NCBI RefSeq assembly: GCF_002999335.1
Contig: NW_020312048.1
Location: forward strand, 186,001 to 250,000
Source of the DNA: Cyclospora cayetanensis
Taxonomy: Eukaryota > Apicomplexa > Conoidasida > Eucoccidiorida > Eimeriidae
Direction: 5' to 3'
Length of the DNA: 64,000 nucleotides
Shown: piece after piece, positions 12,001 to 23,492 of the stretch
Numbering within the stretch: the stretch's first letter is position 1
Layout: the number at the start of each line of letters is the position of its first letter
The notes under the pieces: generated by a model
What the model was told of the DNA's origin: nothing
Seen by the model: the letters and a program-made list of their open reading frames with translations, nothing else
The model's database searches: none
Made by a program: the position numbers and the translations under genes

Positions 12001-14262
12001 CAAGCCGTCGGCTCCTCCGCTTCTCGCCACGCCGGCAGGATACACATGAGCCCCCAATGCATCGCTGCAAATATTGCAGCAAAGTCTAAAGAATGCAGGC
12101 GGTGATAGCGGGCTTCCTGCTGCGCACTCTGCCTCTAATAGGGCCAAGGCTGCGCACGTCTCGATGGCGAACGCCGAGACGGCGGCGCCGAGCGCCTTGC
12201 ACGTGCAAGCTGCTGCAGAGAGCCTAGCATCTCCCGCTGCGGCTGCTGCCGCGGCTGCAGCATTTGCTGCCTCGGAGGCGGTGCTGGCGCAGCTGCCGTT
12301 CCCAGTCATCGCGGACTGCAAAGCAGAACAAATATGCGAGAAAAACAGCAGCCGCTCAAGAACGCAGAGTGTGTGGCGCTGCCCCTGTTGCTGCTGCTGG
12401 AGAGCAGCCACCTGCCGGGGGGGGGGAGCCCTCCCTGTGAAGTCAGCCTGGTGGTGCTGCAGCAGGCAGGCGTGCGGCTGCTGCTGTTGCTGCTGCTGCT
12501 GTCTCCTTGGACCGCGTGCCCTCCTGTTGTGCGTGCCGCCTTCTCCATCCGCGAGCAGATTCCGTGCAGCGAGCAAGGCTAGACTCTGCTCGACAGCTAC
12601 GGACGCGGCTTCGGCGACGTCGCATGCAGCCTCTCGCGCTGCAACGAGAAACGTGCGAGGTGCCTCGGCAGCCTGCAGCCTCGACGCCTCCTGCGCGGCT
12701 TCCAAGCTGCAAGTCAGCGCCTCGATGCTGGTGCACGTTCCCAGCAAACGCAGGAGAGACGGCAGCAACGCCGACTCCATGAGAGGGAGCGCTGGCAGCA
12801 GCAGGCCGTCCCCCGCCGCTGCGCACAGCCACTGCCCAACACACCGCAGCACCATCAGCAGCTTTGGAGCGACAGAGCTGATTTGCTGCGGCCTGAGCGC
12901 TGCATGCTGCTGGGGGTGCTGCTGCTGCTGCTGCTGCTGCGGCTGCTGCGGCTGCTGCTGCGGTACGGGAGCGATAGCTCCCTCCGCTGCCATTATAAAG
13001 CGGCTAGCAGCTCCCAAAAGCGGCTGTAGCACCATCGGATCCGCTGCAGCAGCAAAAAGCCTGGATAAGGACAAGCCGTCCAGCTGCTGCGCACGCGGCA
13101 CTGGCAACTGCCGCTGCTCACGTAGGGGCAGGGGACAGATGAACCCCTGCTGTTGCTGCATGCAATCGGCGCACGCAGAAAGGATCTCTAGAGAAGCTTT
13201 GCCTGCTGCTGAGACCCAGTACGGCAAGGCTGCTGCTGCTGTCGCTACACCTGCTGCTGCTCCTGCACCTGCTGCTGCTGCACCTGCTGCTGCTGCACCT
13301 GCTGCTGCTCCTGCTGCTCCTGCTCCTGCTGTCGCCGGAGGACCTGCTGCTGCTGCTGCTGCTGCACCTGCTGCCACCGCTGCTGCATCCGCCGTCGCTT
13401 CCAACTCATCCTCCCGCACGCCAGGAAATCGCCTTGCCAAGGAGGCAACTGCAGAGAGCTCCCCAGGAGGCAGCAGCAGGTCATATTGCTTCGCCGCTGC
13501 CGCAGCTACCGACGGATACGCGTTCGGCTCTAGGGCAGCAGCTGCCGCTGCTGAGCAGTGCGCCAACCAGCAGCTGCTGTTGTTGCTGCTGTGAAGCAGC
13601 AAGAGCAGAAGGGAAACGGTACGGGCTACCTCGTTGATGAGAGGCCTAATCCCTGACTGCAATTCAACCTCAAAAATGGAGAGAGCAAGCAACAGGAGCA
13701 GCAAAAAACGAGACACTGGCAGTAAAAGCTGCTCCCGTGAAACCCAAACGCACGGCTGCTGCTGCAAGCTGCCACTGCTGCAACCAGCGGCTGCTGTCGC
13801 TGCTGCTGCTGCCTCCCTAAGGGTGACTGCCGCAGCGGCTGCAGTGCATGGGAAGGCTGCAGGCCCTTTCCCTCCGCAGTCTCTGCCACAGCAGCTGCTG
13901 CAGTCTCTGTTGCAGCACGCGCTGCTGCGGATGCAGTGAACGCCGCTGTGCCGCATAATGCAGCGGCGCAGTGTCTGCGCAGCGAACAGACAAGGGGAGG
14001 TCGAAAGGATCTCCACCATCAGCTTGAGCCCCTTCTGTTGCTGCTGCTGCTGCTGCTGCTCAGGAGCATCGGCTGCAGCCGATAGCAGCACCGTGACGGA
14101 CGTCCACGCCTTCGTGCAACTATCCTGCAGAAGACGCAGCGCCGCCGATGCTCCGTGAGGCGACAAATGGAAGTCTCTTAGCCAGGAGAGCGTGCATGGG
14201 GTTGGCTGGAATCTCCTCGATCGCTGTTGTTGCTGCTGGTGGTGCTGTTGTTTCTGCTGCTG

Positions 14263-14293
<31 letters not shown>

Positions 14294-14577
14294 TGCTGCT
14301 GCCAGTCGTGGTTCTGAACGATCGGCAGCGTCATATCTGAAGCCGGAACTGCTGCGGAAAATTTGAAGTTTGCGCTGCAGTCTGATGCTGCAAAGGGGAG
14401 CGGGGGGTGGCCTCCAAGGAGGCACGCCAGAGCCTCGTGTAAACCTGCCGCTGTTGCGGTGGCTTCGGAGCTCCAGCCTGCCCCTGCCTCCATCATGATC
14501 GGTAAAAAGGAAGGGTCAGTAAGACCTGAGGGGCGAGCAGTTGCAGCAGCAGCTTTAAGCAGCGCTTCGTCTTGTTC

Positions 14578-14608
<31 letters not shown>

Positions 14609-14652
14609 AGAGGCACCGTACCCGGCGCCACGGGCACGCCTCGAGCCTCCAT
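9089..14652 (-). CDS. Importin-13/transportin-3 (Mtr10)-type karyopherin, repeat-enlarged
   Basis: Two exons: 14652-11420 and 10889-9089, joined in phase across CGG|GTAAGC-type donor and CAG acceptor borders; 1,677 aa predicted. The N-terminal part carries an importin-beta-like helix repeat (TLSWLRDFHLSPHGAS, then SPCLFAAQTLRRCI). At the splice junction the text runs FLALRSDVRAALR into NLFAPDGQAVYTL. This is followed by VAFESILHAISAVVHAADW and TTLQLVGALDWWVQQQPSF, which match the middle HEAT repeats of TNPO3/IPO13. The C-terminus LVAAARDLTAL resembles the end of the same family. These receptors carry cargo (SR proteins, tRNA or mRNA-binding proteins) into the nucleus in a Ran-dependent way. 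The family is usually about 920-960 aa. The excess is polyglutamine, polyalanine and Ala-Gly tracts encoded by CAG/CTG runs. The family call rests on recalled motif patterns, not a search. Confidence 0.75.
11132..11172. repeat. Short direct repeat in karyopherin intron
   Basis: Two tandem copies of an 18-bp unit CCCCTCCCAGCCACCACC in the intron between 10890 and 11419. Minor, non-coding. Confidence 0.8.
12904..12961. repeat. CTG (CAG) tract, polyglutamine on the minus strand
   Basis: Nearly pure CTG repeat read on the minus strand as glutamines with a few prolines inside the karyopherin. Similar coding tracts in the same gene lie near 12480-12502, 14038-14061, 14226-14302 and 14578-14610. 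Confidence 0.9.
13235..13390. repeat. Imperfect CCTGCTGCTGCA repeat coding an Ala/Gly tract
   Basis: Roughly 150 bp of imperfect 6-12 bp units. In the minus-strand coding frame it reads as an Ala/Gly-rich tract (runs such as AAAGAAAAGAAAAG). In the opposite frames it reads as repetitive Gln or Pro-Ala. It accounts for much of the karyopherin's extra length and for the long spurious opposite-strand frames. Confidence 0.85.
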
Positions 14653-17600
14653 CAGGGCGAGGTTGCCTTCTTGTTACTGCGGCTGCGCTTTGCTGCGCCC
14701 TGCTGCATTTTCGGAGGGCCGTACATGGCCCTCTGTGTCATTGTCGAGCCTCAACTGCGCTGCTGCTGCTGCTGCTGCTGCTGCTGCCTTCGGTTGATAT
14801 AAATATATATAAATATATAGATTTGCGGGTGGTGCTGCTGCTGCAGTAAACTGCGCTGCTGCCGCTGCTGAGGTGGTGTGTGCTCTCCCGCCTGCTGCCT
14901 TACTGGCACTGCAGTGTCTCAGGCGAGGGTATACAACAATGGAAGACAAGAGCTCCCTCTCCTGCTGCTGTTGCTGCAGTTGCACTATCCGCGCAGCAGC
15001 GGCAGGAATATACACATGTGTCTGACTGCAGCCGTTCCTGCTGCCTTTGCTGTGCTGCCTTTGCTGTGCTGCTCTCCCGCGCAGGATCCGTTGCAAGGGC
15101 ACGGTTGAGAGCGCCCTAAAAAGGAGAGCCTCCGGGGAAACGGAGGAATGCGGCGTGAAGTATAGCGATAGCGGCCTCCCCCGGTTTATGCTGCTGTTGC
15201 TGTCTCCTCGTGCGCTGCAGCCTGGGTATTGCTCGAAGGGCTGCTCAGAAGGGTTCAGCTAAAACGATCCTCGGCCTTTTGTGGCCTAAGGAATGTAAAA
15301 TAGCCGCTTACTACATACAAATGGCATTTTGCTGGCGCGGAGGCGCAGGACGCGCGGCTGGGGTTGGAGAGACACCCCGCGGCGGGTGCTCCAGCAGCAG
15401 CAGGACCCTGCAGCAAACTGCAGCAGCAAAGAAGAACGACCGAAATAAGTATGCGAGGAGACCCCTCCCGCAGTCTCCTCTTTAAGCAGTGCTGCCAGCA
15501 AAACCAGACTTGACAGCAACAAGCGCTAAGAGACAGCTGACCTCCCGCAGGTTCCCCTCCACCCCTGCCACCCCCGCCCCACACACAGGGTTCGCCGCGG
15601 GACCGCGGCCGCAAGCACCCCATTTACTCGGCGTGGCAGATCCGACAAACCATTAGTACTTCTGCGTGTTTTTTCTCGTAAATTTACACATAAAATTGAT
15701 TGTGAAGGCCTCGCAAAGAGTCGCCAGAAGAGAGCCATCCAAAATGCGCATTCGAACTCCCGCCACCCCAAACCCGCCTGCTGCTGCGATGCAGCAAGCA
15801 GCACAGAAAGTAAAAAAGAAGAACACAGGCTGGAAGAGGCGCGCCACCTTGCGCTTGATTCAGGCCGCCTACTATCAAACTCCTTTTTATTTTGCGGCTC
15901 TGTGTTTGCTCTTAGCCTAGAAAAACCCTTTACCGGGGGATTAACCCTTCTAAACCCGCTGCTGGCTTTAGCCAAGGCCCTGACGGCCGACGTGGGCTAG
16001 GTACCTTCCAGGCTCTGGAAAAAAGCTTTTGAAGAGATCCCCAATGCATTTTCTTTTCTTTAATTATTCTCCTTTATTTTCTAGCCCATATTTCAGTATT
16101 TCCTTGGTGCGCCGTGCACCCCGCGGCTGTCCCTCTGCCTGCCCGAGCTCCTCCTCCCCTCCGCGCACGCCGTGGCGCTCTAAGCGGCACTAGTAGAGGC
16201 AGTTGCAGCCTCTGTCCTCTATCCCCGTTGCTCTGACTGCTGGTGCTGTTGCCACTGTTGCTGTTCCTATTGCTATTGCTCTCTCCCTGTTACTGGCACG
16301 ATCCCTACGTTTAGAGGCCGCTGTTTTTTGCTGTGCTTTCTCCTGCTACTGGCCGACGCCAGTGTCGGTCCGTGCCTTTGCTGTCAGCGCCGCAAGTCTT
16401 GCTGTTCGGTGAGGTCCCAAAGGCCTTCTCCTGTCCTCACGTGCTCACTAAAAACTGTTGGTTTTTATTAGCTTGATTGCGCCAGCATGGGTAGGAATAT
16501 CTTGCACGAGCGCCGCAGTTCACACTTAGGGATTACAACGTAGGTCCACACATGTAGAACCCCAAGTGCTGCTGCGTCGCTTCTTTCTGGACCTCTAGCA
16601 ACAGATCCAGAAGTCTTACGAGACATGCAAAAAGACAAGAAACGATTTCTACTCGTCGCACGACGGAGGACTGTCCTTGATCCAAGGCCATACACGCCAC
16701 CGCAGTCCCTCCACACCGAGGGTTTAGTGGGGTTCTCAGGGTGGAATTCACTACCGATCTATAGCAGTACAGGCAGCTTTATGCGAGATGAGGACGCCTC
16801 GGGCAGGCGCACATTGTAGGTACGAAGCACCAACGATTTGGACACACGCCCCTAGGGGAACTAGAGCATTACGAAGCTACGAGGAACGTTGCGCAACACG
16901 CTCTGCATACACATCTGAACCCTTCCAGCGATCTTGACGGTAGAAGAGCATGGGAAAGCTCCCTTTTTGCTTATTACTTGGTTGAAGCCCATTGGAGCAC
17001 CCCGTGGTTGATCCCGTACCGATAGGCTTCTAGGCTCATAGTTCATACAAAAATTGAGCTAGCGACAGTCCTTTCTCGAAAGCACACATCCTTTCTCCCT
17101 GCTGTCGCCCCTCTAGTTTGCAACGTGAAGGTAGAGGACTGGACAACTAAGGGACATGGGCGTTGCTGCTGCCTTTGGGCATGTGGAGCATTCGCAGCTA
17201 GTTGTGCATAGCATCTGGCGCACAACGCTAGTGCTTACCGTAAAGAGCTAATGTTTTCCTCGACAATGGGGGAATACGAACAGCCAAACAAGAACACAAT
17301 TTCTACTGCGGTAGCCACATCGAGCTAAAATTTGCAAAGAATTGGCACAGTGCAGCATAGCCCGCAAATTACAAAATAGAGGAGCACAAAAAAGAAGAGC
17401 AATATGGGCGCAAGTAGATGGCTCAACAAGCTTTTTGCTTTTAGCACAGGGCTGCTTTTGCCTTTGTTGTGGGCAGGCGACGGGCGAATTGAGGTGCAGA
17501 TGTCCAGCATCGCATCCTTGCCGTTAGCCATAATGCTCCTTTGGCAGACCGCGCGGAGGGAATAGGCGTCTTCGATCTTCGAGCATCCCAATCGTATGCA

Positions 17601-19391
17601 TCTTTCTAGAGAGGCTCGCAGAGGAGACAGCGTGTACAGCCTCGTTCCCTGCATCTTTCCTTTCTGCCCGAAGCGAGCAGGGTTTTCACAGGTTTCGCCG
17701 CAGATTCAGCTCGGACCTCCGCTGGGCAAAATCGCCCTCAAAGCTCAGGTCCGCCACAAGACAATGCAACCTACAGTGATCCTGCTTGAAAGCACCTAAA
17801 ATTGCGCTGTCTCCAAGGGCGCCTGCCCGAAAGGAAGCATCCTTCTTTCTAAGCTTAATGCTTCCAAGGTATTTACTTGCTTCAGCTCAAAATTTTGAAA
17901 AATGCATCTGCACCTGTGGTGCCCCCTCTCTCCCTTCTCCATCCAATCTCTGGGGCGTCATAGAGCCCCGAGGCTTGTTTTTAAAAGAGGGACTGGTCCT
18001 GTCTCTCGACACTCCAGGCTTCCATGACAGGCAACTTGCACAAAGTTGTAGGGAGGCCGCCGCGTAGGGAACTTGAATGGCTGTGTGCTGTCGACCGGTG
18101 AGCCTGTGCGCCGGATGACTCATACGGCTTGCCCACCTGCAAGCCACTCAAGGGGTTGCAGTCACACCTCGCTTCCTGGTTGCTTGCTAAGGAGTGAGAC
18201 ATGCCATCAGGCTGCAGTGTTTGTGCCCCGAGCGAGGTACACTAAAGGAAGGCAACGTGTAGCCTGGAGATACTTTGAATGGGCCTTGTAGGCCTCGCAT
18301 GACCAAGGTATCCCAGGTAGAGTACGGGATGCGCATGCTACAACTGGCCTTAAGGGGTTTAAGGAGGACCTTCAAGTCCAAGAACCGTACTACCGGGGAG
18401 ATTGGAGGTGGCTCAAGGACACATAAAAGGAGACATTTCTTTCCCCCCTCCCCCTCCCCCGTCCCCAACACGTCTACCAGCTCCCCACGCAACGCTACTA
18501 CAGCCATTCTTCTAGGAGCCTTCCAGTTTCTCCGTCCTCCCAGCGTATTGTATCCTAAGTGGACATCTTAGCGCGCAGGAATGCGGGCCCCCTACTTAAC
18601 CCCCCAAACCTCGAGTTAGGCAGCAGAGGCCGCCTGCTGGCGCCTTCCCCTCGAAGCCGTCGTACGAAAATGCCATTGATCCAGCGCACTCCACAACCCC
18701 CGCCCCCCAAAGAGCGCCTACAGGGTCTGCCTTGATTATAGCTACTCTTCAACACCATCAGCCCAATACAACTACTACCCCTCCTCGAAAACGGCAAGCA
18801 AGCTGGCTTGCTTTGATTTGACTCTCATTATTCAAAACGCTACTGATGCCAATGCTCTTGCTAGAGCTTGAAGGCGCACGTGCAAATTGTTGGTGAACGT
18901 CTCACCGTGTATAATCACGAAGGTGAGTGGAAAGTTACGTGAGTATAATGTGAAGGACGGTTCTCGCGGTCCCTCTGAGCTGCAAGGAGGGTAGCATCCG
19001 CCAAAAGAACCTCTGCATCCTACCATCAGCAGGAAATGCAGCAACAGCCGCTGCTGATATTCTGTTGCGCCTTACTCCTCGAGGGACGAGCTAAGCGTCT
19101 GTCCTTCTTGCGTGTTTCCATCTTGGTAGTGCATGAGGATCCATTGAAGGATTTGATTGCTGCAGCACAATATTCGCCACCCACACAGCGTTTTGTGCGC
19201 CTGCGCTGAAAGGAAAGTCCGCGAAGCGAAAGCTGCGGCCAGGTGGTCCTTTCTGGTCCTAGGAGGCAGTGGGAAACTACGAGGTACGAGGAAAAATATG
19301 GCTTTTGGCTAAATGGGGAACCGAGGTGTAAAGGAAGGAGGCACATTACAAGCAAAAGAAATGCATGGGTCGTGTCTGGAAGACACATGGC
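14653..19391. other. Intergenic region, no gene supported
   Basis: About 4.7 kb between the karyopherin start and the 3' end of the RING-ZZ gene. It opens with a CTG run (14759-14789) and an AT-rich stretch with TATAAATATATATAAATATA (from 14796), about 145 bp upstream of the karyopherin ATG, which could be core promoter or simply AT repeat. From about 15.5 kb onward CAG runs are rare and frames are short. A polypyrimidine-rich stretch is seen around 18440-18480. No RNA gene was recognised. Confidence 0.45.
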
Positions 19392-22193
19392 CTACACAGA
19401 AAGTTCCGGATGGATACGCTTCATTCGGTTAAGACTCTGAATCCACCAGTCCGCCCTAGAGGGCTCGACAAGGAACAGCCGATGGCTTGCCCTGAGGAAG
19501 CCGACAAGTAGCACACCCCTATCGAGAGGGTGGAGTTGAAAGGTAGTTTTTGTTGTCGAGAGCCGGGGGGTGTTGGGAAGCGATGGGCACACTGTGTGAG
19601 ACTCATCTCTGCAAGAGATAACAAGTGCCTCTCGAAGACTCGGGTAGACCGTTCTACGCGCAGCAGAGGAATAGGGTGGCTTTTTCTCGAGACAGCCCAG
19701 CCTGCACCCTGAGTCCGTCCTGCTCGTCTTAGCCTTGCCAGAGCCACGTCGCGCCGCTTACTTGTGTTGGGAGGCGAACCTAGGTGCCTTGGTTGCTGCA
19801 GCTTGGCAGCAAGCACCGCAGACATCGTAGTGCTCTGCACTTTCGAGACAGTCCATGCACTTGTACCTCGTCCCCACAATGGGCAGACGGCCGCAAAGGT
19901 GGCAGATGACGCCGTAGTGAACGAATGCTGTCGCCTCCAGCAGCCAGTCTCCGGTGCCAGGTAAGGACATCGCCTGGACGCATGCCGCAGTCCCCCCACA
20001 CAGCCAGCAAGCCCCATCCCCGAAGCAATAGACGCATGCATCGAGACGGTTGACACCCCAAAGAAGAGACCCTACATTTAGCAGTGTCCTCACGGAGCGG
20101 CTCTGCGCCAGCCTACACATCTACACATCCCTTGAAGAAGTCCAAAGCAGCACAGCAGCAGCAGCAGCGGCGACGGCATTCCCAGTTCCCGCAAGGGCAG
20201 CAGTCACAGACAGGGAAGACTTAAGCGCATCATGCGGGGTACTCCGTGCGGAGTGCTTTTTTCACGCATAAGAACCATGAGAGCCAACTCAGCAGTTACC
20301 TCGTCCGTCTCCTGCGTGGTCTCCACAGACGAAGGCGGCTCTGTGACGCCAGTTCGCTCGACACTATCGGACGAAACAGCGCCTCTAGCAGGGAGGTCAC
20401 TAAAAGACGGCTGCACTGTCGTCTCTATGCCGCCGGAGGACCCCCACTCCGGTCCCCTGGACTCTCCAGAGTGCACCTCCACTTGGCGGAGAAGTCGCTG
20501 CTGCTGCTGCTGCCACAGCGAGGGGACAAACATTGAAGGCACAGGTGCAGCCCTCCCTTCAAGTGCGCGTGCTGTAAGCCCCGCGAGTTCTTCGTCTTCT
20601 GCGTCCATCTGCTCGGCAGGGGTATCTCCCAAGTTCCTACGCAGGTCAGGAGGGGGGGGATACCGCCGAGACACCCTGCCCACGCGCAAGGGTCCTTCGT
20701 CGAAATCGCTGGCAGCACCATCCTCGTCTACTTGGCTTGCTCCAGCTGGTGAGCCGTCTCGCCCTGCGCGTCTGCTGCTGCCTGCGTCATTCGCTGCCCT
20801 GTATGGCGTGGAGGCTCTCAGCGAGAGGGCAAGCTGTTCAGCCCGGTATGCAGCGACAACGACGCGCAGTTCCACGGATCGGTGTAAAGGCAGCAAGTCG
20901 GGAGCCTCCCTCTCGAGCAGCAGCAGAAGGGCTGGGGTGCTAAGCGGGAGTTCATCCGTTGTGGCGCCAGGGGGGCCCTCTGCAATGACGTGATGCGGTG
21001 GACTTCGCAGACTCCTTCCCCTCTCGAGCACGTGCAGCTCCCTCTCTCGCCTTGAGGCTGCTTGCGGATGTTTCTTAAGGATGTACAGATACAGTGGACG
21101 GCAGACAGGAGGCAGACAGTCGAACGGCGTGCGGCATAGAGGGCAGACTGACATGTCGTAGCAGTTCATACATCGATAGACACACCAAAAACAAAAATAG
21201 TGACCTGCAGCGGCAACACCAAGGACCACAGCAAAACGCGGCACATGCCCGGAAGGCAACCACCAGAGGCCTCTCTCCCCACAAAGCATCTGCAGCACGA
21301 TCAAGCAGAGGGAGGGGAGGGGGGAGGGGAAAGGGGGGTAGAGGGAGGGGGGGGAAGAATTCTCCCGGCACGCCAAAGCAGTGGACGACACCTTGCCGTC
21401 CGCAACGCGTGAAGCAGCCAAGTGTTCCCCAGGCAACAACGGTGACGTGCCACACCAGCAGCACCTGCATCGGCACGGTAGAAGTGAGTATCTTTTCGTT
21501 GCTTTCGCAGGAGGCAGGAGCTAGCCCCCTCCAAGCGTGCAAGAGAGAGTGAGAGAGAGTGCGTGCGTGTGTGTGTGTGTCTTTGATTTTGCACTGGACG
21601 CCACAAGGGAGCCAAACACATCGGCCCCATGCCACCACCAAGTAGCAGGCTGCCGAGATCCCTGCTACCGCGTGGGGTCGACGCAACGGAGGCTTACCAC
21701 ACTCGAGCAGGACAGGCTTCTGCAAAAGATCTGCACAGATGCAGCAAGTGAGCTCTCGGTGGATCTCGCCTTCAGAGCCGTCTTCCCACTCCACTTCTAT
21801 CGTGCCCGCGGATTCTACAGCCACTTCCGCCGCTGCTTCCGCTGCCGCCTCTGCAGCGGCAGAAGGGCGATGCGCATAAGCTCTCGCCGCATCTGTTGAG
21901 AGCTGGGGACCCTCGAAGGATAGCTGGAAGATTGTAGCTGCTGCAGGTGTGCTCTCGGTGCCCGTTGTTGGGGCGGTTCTCGACGCTTCCGTCTGTGCAG
22001 CGCGTGGCGTCGTCATCGCTGCAGCGGCAGCAGCAGCAGTCGCGGCTCCCTCTGCTGACGGAGGCGCTGCAGCGCTCACCTCGGTAGGTTGCGCTGTCGT
22101 CTGCACGAGTCTTAAGAAAAACGCCGGCTCGGCTGCCTCCCCCAACTCCCCTGAGGGGCCCCTCAGGGGGACCCCAGACTGCGCCTGGCCCAT
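19392..22193 (-). CDS. RING (C3HC4) plus ZZ zinc-finger protein, putative membrane-tethered E3 ubiquitin ligase
   Basis: Four exons in matching phase: 22193-21698, 21204-20300, 19973-19762 and 19608-19392; 609 aa. The start MGQAQSG fits the N-myristoylation consensus (Gly2, Ser6). The RING is split by the first intron and restored exactly: Cys150, Cys153, Cys165, His167, Cys170, Cys173, Cys186 and Cys189 (end motif CPLCRTPF). A ZZ finger follows near residues 486-545, with CHLCG, GTRYKCMDC and YDVCGACC. The middle (about 200-460) is acidic, Ser/Pro-rich and probably disordered. RING domains recruit E2 enzymes; ZZ domains bind peptides or N-termini. Together they suggest an E3 ligase. The acceptor of exon 3 has an alternative in the same phase about 40 bp downstream. 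The last exon (72 codons) has no recognised motif. Confidence 0.88.
21538..21585. repeat. GA/GT dinucleotide-rich stretch in RING-gene intron
   Basis: GAGAGAGTGAGAGAGAGTG followed by a (GT)n run in the intron 21205-21697. Non-coding microsatellite. Confidence 0.8.
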
Positions 22194-23492
22194 CCGCGAG
22201 GCCCCCTGCTGCTGGAACGCAGTGGGGGATGCGATTCGGGGGTGGAATTTCGATGCTAGCGGGCAGCAGAGGAAGGCTGCACGAGCTAGAGGACGACGGT
22301 GCAAAGAGGTGGCAGCAAAGCTCCAAGAGGGCACGTGAATTTGCGGGCAAGGCGGTGGATGAAGGGGGGAGGGGGGCAAAGCGCAGATACTCAGCCGCTA
22401 TTCATACGCCCGTGCAAGCCCCTCCAATGCCTCTTTGTTAGGGTTCGCGTGCGGTGGAGGCAGCAATAGAACAGAGCTCCGGTGTATGTACTCGTGTGCA
22501 GCGTCTAAGGCCAGGGTGTTGGGGGGCTTCCTGTTTAGCGCCTACGAACCGCCTCCCGCCTCGCAGAGCCGTGGCGAGCTGCCAATGCATTCCAGTGGCC
22601 CCACACCGAAAGCAAGTAAGGACCCCCCAAAGCGAATGCCTCTAGAAGCCCTCTCGTGCTGCCCTCCGAGCAGCACTCGCCTCCTCGAGTCAGGCCAGAG
22701 AGGGAAGTTGCACTCGGGTGTACCACCGACGGGAAGCTGTTGTCGTATTTGCAGCAGGAAGGAAGACTCTTGCTGCAGCTTATCGGATCGCTCCGATCGG
22801 CAGCAACACGGCGGTGCAGGAAGGTGCCTTGTACACAACTGCAGGGACCTAAGCAGCAGCCTCTCGGGAAGCAATGCCATACACAGGAAGGGCTTTGGAT
22901 CACCTGAAAGAGCTTTGAAAGAGCTGCCTTTTGTTTCCCTTTGCGCTTCCCTACGCAGAATTTCTTCTGCTGCCTGGCATTGCGGCAGCCTGGGCTATAC
23001 GGCACTGGAGCATCCCGAAGAGAGGCCCTTGTTCGCCAGGTGGCTGGCAGCAGCAGCAGCTGCCCTGGTGAGGCAGCTCTTCACGAGGCCATCCATCCTA
23101 CGTCCACGCACTCCTTCCGCCCTATTAATTAAGGGAAACATGCATATTTTACCTGTTTCGTCCCTGAAGGCGCAGATATGGCCGCTGCTACTGCCGCAGG
23201 TGAGGCCTCTCACCTGGAGACCACGGTGCAGTGTATCCACGTGCAGTAGCACCGGTGTTACGCCTCCGACCTCTCCCTTCTGGGCTGTTATCTTCTCGTT
23301 TCGAGATTTTGTAAGTCTTTCTTTGCCTCGTGCCGCTCGCGAGAGCCCTGTGTGCGTCAGTCCTGTGAGGCCTCCTGTGGTACCCCTGGCGGCTCTACCG
23401 CCTCAGCGTAGAGGGGAGACTCGTTCGCCGCATACGCGCAGCGTGTGTCCAACAGAAAGGAGAGCGGCCATGAGGTCCTAAGCCTCAACTCA
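22194..23492. other. Divergent promoter region with a possible upstream exon on the + strand
   Basis: It lies between the RING-ZZ start (-) and the 23.5-kb gene start (+), and probably contains both promoters. A + strand frame is open from about 22435 to a strong donor (TTT|GTAAGT) after 23310. An in-phase acceptor (GCGTAG) at 23411 would join it to the frame leading into the ATG at 23493. This would extend that gene by up to about 290 residues, but the sequence is Ser/Arg-rich and has no recognised motif. Confidence 0.35.

Noticed and set aside
12074..13594. 506-codon open frame on + strand opposite the karyopherin
   Set aside because: It is made largely of CTG runs and their frame shifts (Ala, Cys, Ser runs). 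The minus-strand frame has the conserved HEAT motifs and a consistent splice junction.
20232..20993. 253-codon open frame on + strand
   Set aside because: Antisense of the disordered middle of the RING-ZZ protein; no motif and no splice-linked continuation.
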